A stretch of DNA of 64,000 bases from contig NZ_CP107532.1 of NCBI RefSeq assembly GCF_025813715.1, positions 5,274,501 through 5,338,500 of the forward strand, read 5' to 3'. Each line of letters opens with the position of its first letter. The stretch's first letter is position 1. The translations under genes and the position numbers were made by a program. Below the pieces are notes generated by a model, which was not told the DNA's origin, did no database searches, and was given only the letters and a program-made list of their open reading frames with translations. This document shows positions 47,302-56,104 of this stretch, piece after piece. The stretch is from Methylobacterium sp. FF17. GTDB taxonomy: Bacteria > Pseudomonadota > Alphaproteobacteria > Rhizobiales > Beijerinckiaceae.

Positions 47302-47493
47302 CTACGCCTGCCCCTCGGTGAGCGGCGTTCGCATGGCAGCGGCGGGCGGGACGGTGACCATGCCTTCATCCTGGATGCGCAGCGTGCGGATGAGGTCGCC
47401 GGTCGAGGCGTACCGGCCCTTGGCGATCTGGCCGTCAATCCAGGTCGTGGTCGTCTCGGTCAGCGTGATGTGGCGGGAGTGTCTGACGGGCAT
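47302..47493 (-). CDS. ParD-like ribbon-helix-helix antitoxin, no toxin partner
   Basis: A 63-residue protein. SRHITLTETTTTWIDGQIAK, followed by GRYASTGDLIRTLR, is the ParD/CopG-type ribbon-helix-helix pattern: a beta strand for DNA contact, then two helices. ParD proteins normally precede parE in a toxin-antitoxin operon. Here the next gene is hybrid kinase B, four bases on, and there is no toxin-like ORF. AGGAGG lies seven bases before ATG 47493. It may act as an autoregulator of the kinase operon or may be an orphaned antitoxin. Confidence 0.75.
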   Translation of the reverse strand: MPVRHSRHITLTETTTTWIDGQIAKGRYASTGDLIRTLRIQDEGMVTVPPAAAMRTPLTEGQA

Positions 47494-47542
47494 GCCCGCC
47501 TCCTAGCACATCCCGCGTGCGGGGTGATTCCTCCTGACCCAT

Positions 47543-47560
47543 GAAAAAGCCCGTCCGGGC
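47543..47560 (-). terminator. Rho-independent terminator for hybrid kinase C
   Basis: On the minus strand GCCC-GGAC-GGGC is followed by TTTTTC. This is a short GC stem with a T5 tail, about 110 bases past the stop of kinase C and about 50 bases before the ParD-like start. It separates kinase C from the ParD-kinase B unit. Confidence 0.5.
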
Positions 47561-47672
47561 CCGATGGCCGATCCGGGAAGCGGGGTAGAGCGCCCTGCCT
47601 GTCCGGGGTGCGCCGTCGGTTCCCCCGGATGAAACCACCGGCTTCACGCCCGGACGGAGCTTGGGACCCTGA

Positions 47673-50486
47673 TCAGTGTTCCGAAGGAGGTGCGACGACG
47701 CGCTGCAGGATGCGGGAAAGCTGGTCCGCCGAGTAGGGCTTATGGAGAAGTTCGAACCCGTGGGTCCCTTCTTGGGCGAGCACGTGGCTGTAGCCCGAGG
47801 TCAGCACCACCGCGAGACCGGGGCGCCGACGCCTGATCTCGCGCGCGAGGTCGACCCCGTTCATGCCCGGCATCACCACGTCCGAGAACACGGCGTCGAA
47901 TCCGGATCCGTCCGCGCCGATCCGTTCGAGTGCCTCCGCCGCATTCGACGCCAGCGTCGCCTCGTAGCCAAGGTCGTCCAGGATGCGGGCGGCGAAGCGT
48001 CCCACCTCGACGTTGTCCTCCACCACCAGCACCCGCTGTCCGGTCCCGCCCGTCGCGCCGGTCGTCTCGACGGGTCGGGGCTTCTCGCAGTCCACCGCAC
48101 CGGTCTCAGGCAGGTACAGGGTGAAGGTCGTGCCCTGTCCGATCTCGCTTTCGACGTCCACGTCCCCGCCGGACTGCTTGGCGAAGCCGAACACCTGGCT
48201 GAGGCCCAGGCCCGTGCCCTTGCCGACCTCCTTCGTCGTGTAGAAGGGCTCGAAGATGCGACCGGCCGCCTCCGGTGGGATGCCGCACCCGGTGTCGGCC
48301 AGCGAGACGGCCGCGAAGGGGCCGGGTGCCTCGGCGTGGCCACGGATGGCAGGCTTCGCCACGCCGCAGGCGAGACGCAGGGTGAGCGCGCCCTCCCCGT
48401 CCATGGCATCGCGCGCGTTGACGGCCATGTTCACGAGCGCCGTCTCGAACTGGCTGCGGTCCGCGTGGACGAAGCAGGCCGCATCGGGCATCTCGGTCAC
48501 GACGCGGATGCGCGCGCCCGAGATCGAGTCCAGCATCTCGGCCATGCCGCGCAGGCAGTCCACGGCGTCGAAAGTCACCGGCATGAGCGCTTGCCGCCGC
48601 GCGAAGGAAAGCAGCTGCCCGGTGAGCTTCGCGGCCCGGTCCACGGTGTCGGACACGGCATCGAGGTAGCGCCGCCTCCGCTCCTCGGCGAGGTCGGGGC
48701 GGCGCAGGAAGTCGATGGACGAGCGGATGATGGTGAGGAGGTTGTTGAAGTCGTGCGCAACCCCTCCGGTCAATTGTCCGACCGCTTCCATCTTCTGCGA
48801 CTGCCTGAGCGCGTCCTCGGCCTGGGCCAACGCGGCCGACTTCTCCTTCTCCGCGGTGACGTCGCGTCCGTAGCCGAAGATCAGGCCCCCCTCGACCGAC
48901 GAGTGCCAGGAAATCCAGCGCGGCGTCCCGTCCGCATGGCGGTAGCGGTTCTCGAAGCTCGTCAGGTCCCTGGCGGCCGCGGCCGCCTCCACAGCCTCCT
49001 GCGTAGGGGCCGCGTCCTCGGGCCAGACGAAGGCGGAGAAATGGTGCCCGACCACCCCCGCCGGATCGTGGCCGAGGATGGCGGACCAAGCCGGATTCAC
49101 GGCCTGGAAGATGCCTTGGGCGTCCATCACCACCAGAAGGTCGCGCGAGTTGCGCCAGACCCTGTCGTGCTCTGCCGTGCGCTCGGCCACGCGCCGTTCC
49201 AGGGTCTCGTTGAACAGGACGAAGTCGACCATCACGCGCTTGCGGTCGTCGATGTCGGTGTTGGTCCCGACCCAGCCGGCGACGCTCCCGTCGGTCCCGC
49301 GCACCGGCTTGCCCCGGATGAGGAACCACCGGTACACGCCGTCGGCGCGTCGGATACGGAACTCGGTCTCGTAGTCGGTCCCGGCGTCGAGGGACCGTCG
49401 CCAAGCCTCCGCGGCCGCCCCGCGGTCGTCCGGGTGGACGATGTCCGCCCAGGCCCAGCCGTCGAGGTCCCCGGGGCGCGCGCCGCTGTAGGCGTAGACG
49501 GGGTCGTTGAACCAGTGCAGATGCCCTTCTGGACGGGCGGCCCACACATGGTTCGGCGTCGCCTGGGCGACTGCGCGGAACTGCTCCTCGCTCGCGCGGA
49601 GCGCCTCCTCGCGCGCGCGCTCATCGGTTACGTCCTGTGCGATGCCGCCGAGCCGCAGGAGCCGGCCGCTTTCGTCGCGGATCGGGAAGCCGGTGTCGCG
49701 GATGTGGCGCACGCTCCCGTCGTCCGGGCGCACGATCCGGTACTCGACCGTATGGGTCTCACCCGCGAGGAGGCGCGGCATCGCGGCACCGGCTCGCCCG
49801 CGGTCATCGGGATGCACGAGCGAGGCCCACCGGCCTAGGTCGTCCATTACCAGCTCGCGCCTATCGCCCCAGACCCGCTCGTAGGCCCGGCTGAGGTACT
49901 CCAGCCGGCCACCTTTTGGGTCGGCGATCCAAAGGACATTGGCCGAGTTCTCCGCGAACGAGCGGAACCGTTCCTCGCTCGCCTGGAGCCCGGCCGTCGC
50001 AAGCGCCCGGTGCGTCGTGTCCTGCGCGACGTTGAAGACGCCGCCAACCTGCCCATCAATGTCCAGGACGGGGTTGAGGCTGTAGGCGAACCAGGCGTCC
50101 TCAAGCACGCCGTTCCGGTCGAGCAGGAGGTGCTGGTCCTGAACCTCGACCGCATCCCCGCCGGACATGACCCGGGCGAACAGGGGGCCGATCTCGTGCC
50201 ATGCCTCGTGGAAGACTTCGCGTGCGGGCCGGCCGAGGGCACCCGGGTGCTTCGCGCCGACGACAGAGGCCCAGGCGTCGTTGTAGAGGATGATCAGGTC
50301 CGGACCCCAGTAGACCGCCATTGGGGACGCGGCCTGGAGCATGATGCCGATAGCTGCCGTCAGGGTGGCAGGCCACGACCCGGTCGGACCAAGGGTGGTC
50401 CCGGACCAGTCATGCTCCCGCATCCGGGCGCCCATCCGGCCGCCGCGAAGGAAAACGTGCGGGAATGCGGCGGGCGCGCCTGCCAT
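47673..50486 (-). CDS. PAS-rich hybrid histidine kinase C
   Basis: A 937-residue soluble kinase, the third tandem paralogue. It has the MGARMREHDWSGTTLG module (about 17-33), four to five PAS/PAC units, HisKA ([11 protein letters not shown], near 565), HATPase ([21 protein letters not shown]) and a receiver ending ([20 protein letters not shown]). Its kinase core is closest to B and to the broken kinase of the kai cluster. ATG 50486 was chosen; the frame runs 37 codons further upstream. Confidence 0.9.
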   Translation of the reverse strand: MAGAPAAFPHVFLRGGRMGARMREHDWSGTTLGPTGSWPATLTAAIGIMLQAASPMAVYWGPDLIILYNDAWASVVGAKHPGALGRPAREVFHEAWHEIGPLFARVMSGGDAVEVQDQHLLLDRNGVLEDAWFAYSLNPVLDIDGQVGGVFNVAQDTTHRALATAGLQASEERFRSFAENSANVLWIADPKGGRLEYLSRAYERVWGDRRELVMDDLGRWASLVHPDDRGRAGAAMPRLLAGETHTVEYRIVRPDDGSVRHIRDTGFPIRDESGRLLRLGGIAQDVTDERAREEALRASEEQFRAVAQATPNHVWAARPEGHLHWFNDPVYAYSGARPGDLDGWAWADIVHPDDRGAAAEAWRRSLDAGTDYETEFRIRRADGVYRWFLIRGKPVRGTDGSVAGWVGTNTDIDDRKRVMVDFVLFNETLERRVAERTAEHDRVWRNSRDLLVVMDAQGIFQAVNPAWSAILGHDPAGVVGHHFSAFVWPEDAAPTQEAVEAAAAARDLTSFENRYRHADGTPRWISWHSSVEGGLIFGYGRDVTAEKEKSAALAQAEDALRQSQKMEAVGQLTGGVAHDFNNLLTIIRSSIDFLRRPDLAEERRRRYLDAVSDTVDRAAKLTGQLLSFARRQALMPVTFDAVDCLRGMAEMLDSISGARIRVVTEMPDAACFVHADRSQFETALVNMAVNARDAMDGEGALTLRLACGVAKPAIRGHAEAPGPFAAVSLADTGCGIPPEAAGRIFEPFYTTKEVGKGTGLGLSQVFGFAKQSGGDVDVESEIGQGTTFTLYLPETGAVDCEKPRPVETTGATGGTGQRVLVVEDNVEVGRFAARILDDLGYEATLASNAAEALERIGADGSGFDAVFSDVVMPGMNGVDLAREIRRRRPGLAVVLTSGYSHVLAQEGTHGFELLHKPYSADQLSRILQRVVAPPSEH

Positions 50487-50887
50487 GCCTTGGATATATC
50501 CCGTTCTGCTCCGTTCATCTTGTGGGTGAAGTACCGCGCTTCGTTCAAGCCCGTTCCACCAGGTTTTATAGGCTGCCGCTGTCCCGCGATGCGCCACCCC
50601 CCATTACTTGGCCGGACGTGTTCCGGCGGGGAGCCATACAGGGCGCCGCGCCCGCCACGTCAGGGCAATGAACGCTGCTACCTTCGCGGACGATGCGGAT
50701 TGCCGGTAAGCGCCGCCGCGGGCGGCATGCTCCCGTTCGCGACGCCAACGGCGGAGGGCGGAGGGCGGGTGCCGCATCGCCCGGAGCAGGCACTCGTGCG
50801 CATGTCAAAGCGCTTAGGTACCGCACAGGGGACCGGCTCGCATGGTTCCCCGGAGGCGACCAATCGAAGGATCGGAGGCTATCGAGC
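50487..50887. other. Divergent intergenic region, 401 bases
   Basis: It separates leftward kinase C from rightward DUF2934 and should hold both promoters. GTTCAAGCCCGTTCC near 50543 is a short imperfect repeat without an assigned role. No gene is supported. Confidence 0.35.
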
Positions 50888-51082
50888 ATGGCGGACGACG
50901 GGATCACCATCGAGCGCATTCGGGAACGTGCCTACGACGTTTGGGACCGCAATCACCGTCCGGATGGGTTCGACTTGGAGTTCTGGCTTATTGCGGAACG
51001 CGAGCTCAAGGTCGAGGCATCCGGGCAAATCCCGGCACGGGGGAACGGCTGCGGTGGACGCATCGGCCTGGAAGCGAGCTGA
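50888..51082 (+). CDS. DUF2934 family small protein
   Basis: A 64-residue protein. The core IRERAYDVWDRNHRPDGFD, followed by LEFWLIAEREL, is the DUF2934 pattern, found in many Rhizobiales and Methylobacterium proteins of unknown role. ATG 50888 gives the usual MADDGITIERI start. It stands about 330 bases before the RHH-kaiC-kaiB unit and points the same way. Confidence 0.75.
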   Translation: MADDGITIERIRERAYDVWDRNHRPDGFDLEFWLIAERELKVEASGQIPARGNGCGGRIGLEAS

Positions 51083-51417
51083 CAGGGTCCAGGGACGGTC
51101 CAGCCCTTGGTCATTTTTCATGCCAGGTCGGATAGCTGGACTGCCGGCTCGGTGGCCGGCATCCTTCGCGTCGGCGAGGGTGTCCGACGCTCGCCCGGGA
51201 GCCTTGATGTCGATGCCCGCCGTGCGGGGACTGCGCTTGGGCCCCGGCCGTTTCTCACATGCCATAACGATACCAGTGGAGGACGATGCGAAGGTGCCCA
51301 TCGGCCCTGAGCTCCACTCCAACATGCATCCCGCACCCTATCCGGCTCTCGTGCGGATCGTGTTGCTTTTCGCATCGCGTGGCTTATTGAGGTCGGACCA
51401 GAGGCCGAGGGCGGACC
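51083..51417. other. Intergenic, 335 bases, upstream of the kai unit
   Basis: No gene supported. It should contain the promoter of the ribbon-helix-helix-kaiC-kaiB unit. No clear box was recognised. Confidence 0.35.
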
Positions 51418-51618
51418 ATGGAGCAGCCCCTCTCGGTCAGGATCGATGCGGATCAGCTGGCGGCAGCGCGGGACCGCTCGCGCCTGGATAATCGCACCCT
51501 TACCAACCTCATCAAGGCGGCGCTGATCGCCCGCATCGCGGCGACGACGGCAGTTCGGGATGGTATCTGGCCCACGCCTCCGAGCGGGGATCCCAAGGGA
51601 ATGAATCGTGGCGACTGA
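51418..51618 (+). CDS. Small ribbon-helix-helix-like protein ahead of kaiC
   Basis: A 66-residue protein. LSVRIDADQLAAARDRSRLD followed by NRTLTNLIKAAL looks like a CopG/Arc-type strand-helix-helix DNA-binding unit. Its last 11 bases overlap the GTG start of kaiC, so expression is coupled. A role as autoregulator of the kai operon is inference. Confidence 0.6.
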   Translation: MEQPLSVRIDADQLAAARDRSRLDNRTLTNLIKAALIARIAATTAVRDGIWPTPPSGDPKGMNRGD

Positions 51619-53299
51619 TCCTACCTCCGCCTCGGCTCCGCCGAAGGCAAGGACCGGCATCGCCGGCTTCGACGATGTCACCTTCGGCGGCCTGCCCGCG
51701 GGACGTCCTTCCCTGGTCTGCGGGGCTGCCGGCTGCGGCAAGACCCTGTTCGCGGTCACCACGCTGGTGAACGGGGCCACCCTTTACGGCGAGCCTGGCG
51801 TCTTCATGAGCTTCGAGGAGCGGGCGGAGGACCTTGCCGCGAACGTGGCCTCGCTCGGCTACGACCTCGACGGCTTGGTGGCCGAGGGCAAGCTCGCCAT
51901 CGACCATGTCCGCGTCGAGCGCAGCGAGATCGAGGAGACGGGGGAGTATGACCTCGAAGGCTTGTTCATCCGCCTCGGCTATGCGGTCGACAGCATCGGC
52001 GCCAAGCGCGTGGTGCTCGATACCATCGAGACGCTGTTCGCCGGCCTGAGCGATGCCTCGATCCTGAGGGCCGAGCTGCGCCGGCTGTTCGGCTGGCTTC
52101 GGGACCGAGGCCTGACCGCCATCATCACCGGCGAGCGCGGCGAGGGGCAGCTCACTCGCCAAGGTCTGGAGGAATACGTCTCGGACTGCGTGATCCTGCT
52201 CGACAACCGGGTCGAGGACCAGATCACCACGCGGCGCCTGCGGGTGGTGAAGTATCGCGGCTCCGCGCACGGCACCAACGAGTACCCGTTCCTGATCGAC
52301 GACCAGGGCATCAGCGTCCTGCCCGTGACCTCGGCCGAACTCGACCATGGCGTCTCCGACGAGATCATGTCCACGGGAATCGCCGGGCTCGATGCCATGC
52401 TGGGGCCTGGCGGTTTCTATCGCGGATCTAGCATCCTGATCTCGGGCATCGCAGGGACGGGCAAGACCAGCATCGCTGCTTCGCTCCTGGATGCGGCTTG
52501 CGCACGCGGCGAGCGCTGCCTCTCCTTCGTGTTCGAGGAGAGCGGCGAGCAGATCTGCAGGAATGCGCGCTCCATCGGGCTGGACCTTCGGCGGCATGTC
52601 GAGAGTGGCCTGCTCCGGTTCGAGGCGGCGCGCCCGAGCCTGTTCGGCCTGGAGATGCACCTGGCGCGGATGCACCGCGACATCGTGCGATTCCAACCGA
52701 CCGTCGTCGTGCTCGATCCGATCTCCGCCTTGCGCGGGCCGAGCTCCGAAGTGCAGGCCACGCTCCTGCGCATGGTCGACTTCCTGAAGAGCCGCGGGAT
52801 CACGGCCGTGTTCACCAGCCTTCGGACGGACGGGACCGTCGAGGATGCCGACGACCTTGGCTTGTCCTCCCTGATGGACGCCTGGGTGAAGCTCGTCAGC
52901 GTCGAGGCCAACGGCGAGCGCACCAGGACCCTGTACGTCATCAAGGCGCGCGGGATGAGCCACTCCAACCAGGTGCGCGAGTTCCGGATGTCGACTGCCG
53001 GCATCACGCTCGTCGAGGCCTATGTCGGTCCCACCGGGGTCCTGACCGGCACCGCGCGCGTCGTGCAGGAAGCCGAGGAGAACGCCGCCGCGCTGCGCCG
53101 GCGCCAGGAGAGCGAGCGCCGAAAGCGCGACGTCCTTCGTCGCCGGCACGCCATCGAGCGCCAGATCGCGGAGTTGAGGGCAAGCCTTGAGGTGGCGGAG
53201 GAGGAGGAGGCCGTCCTGCTGACGCAGGATGAGGCGCGCGAGGCGGTCATGGGCAACGAGCGGCTCGTGGTCTCGGCCCGCAGCAGCGCCGCCGAATGA
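51608..53299 (+). CDS. kaiC: KaiC-like ATPase/kinase
   Basis: A 563-residue double-RecA-fold protein. CI domain: Walker A GAAGCGKT at 39-46 and catalytic Glu pair E70-E71. CII domain: Walker A GIAGTGKT at 280-287 and Glu pair E310-E311. The CII region [12 protein letters not shown] aligns with the cyanobacterial segment carrying Ser431/Thr432, giving Ser420-Ser421 here. A charged coiled-coil tail (about 490-545) is added. The full oscillator is not expected because there is no kaiA. In alphaproteobacteria KaiBC proteins are tied to stress or timer-like roles. GTG 51608 overlaps the preceding gene, and its stop overlaps kaiB (ATGA). Confidence 0.92.
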   Translation: MATDPTSASAPPKARTGIAGFDDVTFGGLPAGRPSLVCGAAGCGKTLFAVTTLVNGATLYGEPGVFMSFEERAEDLAANVASLGYDLDGLVAEGKLAIDHVRVERSEIEETGEYDLEGLFIRLGYAVDSIGAKRVVLDTIETLFAGLSDASILRAELRRLFGWLRDRGLTAIITGERGEGQLTRQGLEEYVSDCVILLDNRVEDQITTRRLRVVKYRGSAHGTNEYPFLIDDQGISVLPVTSAELDHGVSDEIMSTGIAGLDAMLGPGGFYRGSSILISGIAGTGKTSIAASLLDAACARGERCLSFVFEESGEQICRNARSIGLDLRRHVESGLLRFEAARPSLFGLEMHLARMHRDIVRFQPTVVVLDPISALRGPSSEVQATLLRMVDFLKSRGITAVFTSLRTDGTVEDADDLGLSSLMDAWVKLVSVEANGERTRTLYVIKARGMSHSNQVREFRMSTAGITLVEAYVGPTGVLTGTARVVQEAEENAAALRRRQESERRKRDVLRRRHAIERQIAELRASLEVAEEEEAVLLTQDEAREAVMGNERLVVSARSSAAE

Positions 53300-53619
53300 G
53301 CGATCCGCGTCAATCCGAGGTGGCCGACGAGGATGGCCACTACCGCCTGCGCCTCTACGTGGCCGGTCAGACGGTCAGGTCCATGGCCGCCCTGGCCAAC
53401 CTCAAGCGCGTGTGCGAGGAGCATCTTGCCGGCCGCTACGACATCGAGGTGATCGACCTCGTCAAGAACCCGCAGCTCGCCGCCGGTGACCAGATCCTGG
53501 CCATCCCCACCCTTGTCCGTCGCCTGCCGGAGCCGCTCAAGCGGATGGTGGGCGACCTGTCCAACACCGAGAAGGTCCTAGTCGGCCTCGACATCCGCCC
53601 GAAGGTTGTCGTTCCTTGA
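53296..53619 (+). CDS. kaiB: KaiB-like protein, first copy
   Basis: A 107-residue thioredoxin-like-fold protein ([20 protein letters not shown], then [33 protein letters not shown]). KaiB binds KaiC and, in cyanobacteria, switches fold while doing so. ATG 53296 overlaps the kaiC stop by four bases. It is close in length to cyanobacterial KaiB. Confidence 0.92.
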   Translation: MSDPRQSEVADEDGHYRLRLYVAGQTVRSMAALANLKRVCEEHLAGRYDIEVIDLVKNPQLAAGDQILAIPTLVRRLPEPLKRMVGDLSNTEKVLVGLDIRPKVVVP

Positions 53620-53945
53620 CCATTGACCACGCTGGCGGGGTATCCCAGGATCGATACCTGCTGCGCTTGTTCATCGCGGGGACGTCGCCGCGGTCGCGTC
53701 GAACGATCGAGAACCTCAACCGCATCTGCGACGAGCACCTGGCGGGTCGCTTCGACCTTGAGGTGGTCGACATCTACCAGCAGCCGGAACTCGCGGAGGA
53801 GAACCAGGTCGTGGCGGCTCCCACTCTCCTGAAGCTGTTGCCACCCCCGCTTCGGCGCATCATCGGCGACCTGTCCGACGAGGGCCGCGTCCTGCGCGCC
53901 CTGGAACTGACGCCCGCGCCTCAGCAGGGTGGCGATGGACACTGA
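53616..53945 (+). CDS. kaiB: KaiB-like protein, second copy
   Basis: A 109-residue KaiB paralogue ([20 protein letters not shown], then [30 protein letters not shown]). It starts with TTG in a four-base overlap with the first kaiB stop (TTGA). Clear divergence from the first copy suggests different partners, for example KaiC versus the adjacent kinase. Confidence 0.9.
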   Translation: MTIDHAGGVSQDRYLLRLFIAGTSPRSRRTIENLNRICDEHLAGRFDLEVVDIYQQPELAEENQVVAAPTLLKLLPPPLRRIIGDLSDEGRVLRALELTPAPQQGGDGH

Positions 53946-55646
53946 GGCTGCGGACATCGACCTCGATCCGCGCCATCTGGCGGATCAGGCGCGTATCCGC
54001 GAGCTTGAGGCGCGACTGGAGGAGAGCGAGGAGACCCTGGGGGCCATCCGCCGGGGCGACTTCGACGCCGTCGTGGTTCAGGGCAACGACGGCCGGCGCC
54101 AGATCTACACCCTGGAGAACGCGGACCGGCCGTATCGCGTGCTCATCGAGCAGATCCAGGAAGGCGCCCTGACACTGAGCGCCGAGGGGACAGTCCTGTA
54201 CTGCAACCGCCGCTTGGCCGAGATGCTTTGCGTCCGCCAGGAGCGATTGATCGGCCAGTCCCTGCAGGGCTTCATCGCCGTCGAGGACCAGCCCGAACTG
54301 GCACGCCTCCTCGAAGGTGCCCGGCTTGGCGTGGCTCGCGCCGAACTCACGCTTGCCGTCGAGGACCAGGGTCGGGTGCCGGTCTACCTGTCCCTCAGCC
54401 TGTTGGTACGGGACGAGGCGACACCTCTCCTATGCGGCGTCCTCACCGACCTGACCGAGCAGAAGTCGCATCTGCGCGAACTCGCCGCCTCTAATCTTCG
54501 ACTGGAAGCGGAGAGCTTGGAGCGCGAGCGGATCGAGGATGCCCTGCGCCAGGCGCAGAAGATGGAGGCGGTCGGACAGTTGACCGGCGGCATCGCGCAC
54601 GACTTCAACAACCTCCTGACGGTGATCAAGTCATCCACCGACCTCCTGCGCCGCCCGGATCTGCCCGAGGAGCGTCGCCGCCGTTATGTCGATGCCATCG
54701 CCGACACCGTGGACCGCGCCTCCAAGCTGACGGGCCAACTGCTGTCCTTCGCCCGTCGGCAGGCGCTCACGCCGATGTCTTCGACGTCGGCGAGCGGGTC
54801 CATGCGATCACGGACATGCTCGCCACCATCGTCGGCGCGCGCATCCGGATCGAGCGGACCGTACCCACGACGCCCTGCTTCATCGAGGCGGACACAAGCC
54901 AGTTCGAGACCGCGTTGGTGAACCTGGCCGTGAACGCACGTGACGCCATGGACGGAGAGGGGTTGCTCACGCTTCGCGTGGATTGCGGGACCGTGCTGCC
55001 GGCCATCCGCGGGCATGCCGCACCGGGCGGTTCGTTCGTGTCCGTCTCCGTCACCGATACCGGCTGCGGCATCGCCCCTGAACGGATCGGCCGCATCTTC
55101 GAGCCCTTCTACACGTCGAAGGAAGTCGGCAAGGGCACGGGCCTGGGCCTCAGCCAGGTGTTCGGCTTCGCCAAGCAGTCGGGCGGCAACGTCGAGGTCG
55201 AGAGCACCGTCGGGCTTGGCACCTCCCTGACCCTCTACCTGCCCGAGGCGACGTGCGATCCGGCCGGGCGTCACGAGCCGCTGGGCCCGGCCGCGGCCTC
55301 GGAGACGACGCGCGGTGGCGGACGGCGGGTCCTGGTGGTCGAGGACAACGTCGAGGTGGGGACGTTCTCGACCCAGATCCTGCGGGAGCTCGGGTATGAG
55401 ACGACCTGGGCGTCCAACGCAGACGATGCGTTGCGTTGCCTCGCCGAGGCTTCGAGTCGCCACGACATCGTCTTCTCCGACGTCGTGATGCCGGGCATGA
55501 ACGGCATCGAACTGGGACGGGCGATCCGAAGCCTCTATCCCGGCCTGCCCATCCTGCTCACCAGCGGCTACAGCCATGCACTGGCGGAGGATGGGCGTCA
55601 TGGCTTCGAGCTGCTGCGCAAGCCCTATTCCGTCGAGGACCTCTAG
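53935..55646 (+). pseudogene. Hybrid histidine kinase of the kai unit, frameshifted
   Basis: The first 280 codons encode a coiled coil, a PAS domain (about 60-185) and HisKA ([11 protein letters not shown]). At about 54774 one base is missing (CCGATG where relatives imply CCGGATG). The HATPase and receiver then continue in another frame (FDVGERVHAITDML onward, [29 protein letters not shown]). At 55644-55646 TAG stands where paralogues have Ser after KPYSVEDL/QL, cutting about 15 residues. As read, a truncated kinase without ATPase domain results. It could be a true pseudogene, programmed frameshifting or a sequence error. ATG 53935 overlaps the second kaiB; a GTG lies six bases earlier. Confidence 0.75.
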
Positions 55647-56104
55647 CGGGCCCTTCGCCTCCTCATGAGCGCCGAGCCGGGCGTCGCTCGTACGGCATTA
55701 CGGGGATCGGACCCCGACGCCGCCTGACCGCCGTCCTATGACTGCCCGAAAGGATCGTTGAAGCAATCAGAGCCCGGGACAAGGGGGATCACGGGGTCCG
55801 TGCCGAGTGCGCACGGTCGGAATGCCCGTGCGGGGGGGGCTGCCGCGCGACCAGGCTTCCGCCCCGAGGGCGTTGGACAGGGCGCTGCTTTGGTTCCGGG
55901 TCTCGCGCGATCCGAAGGCGGGATCAGGAAAGCGCAAGCGGAGCGCGCCAAGACCGTCCAAAGGTCCTGGCTGGTGACAACCACCCTCCGTTCCGCTCAA
56001 GGGCGGCTGCCGGCCCTATGCTGATGGGCGGCGAGCGCCTTACGCGCGGCTTACCCGGGTTCCCCCTGACTGGGACGCAGCCCTTGTCGGGCGGCGTCGC
56101 GCGA
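55647..56104. other. Intergenic, 458 bases
   Basis: Convergent gap between the kai-unit kinase and flavohaemoglobin. No gene or clear terminator was seen. Confidence 0.4.

Noticed and set aside
44049..49838. Plus-strand open frames of 700-800 codons opposite kinases B and C
   Set aside because: They have the same shadow pattern, with no ribosome sites or recognisable folds.
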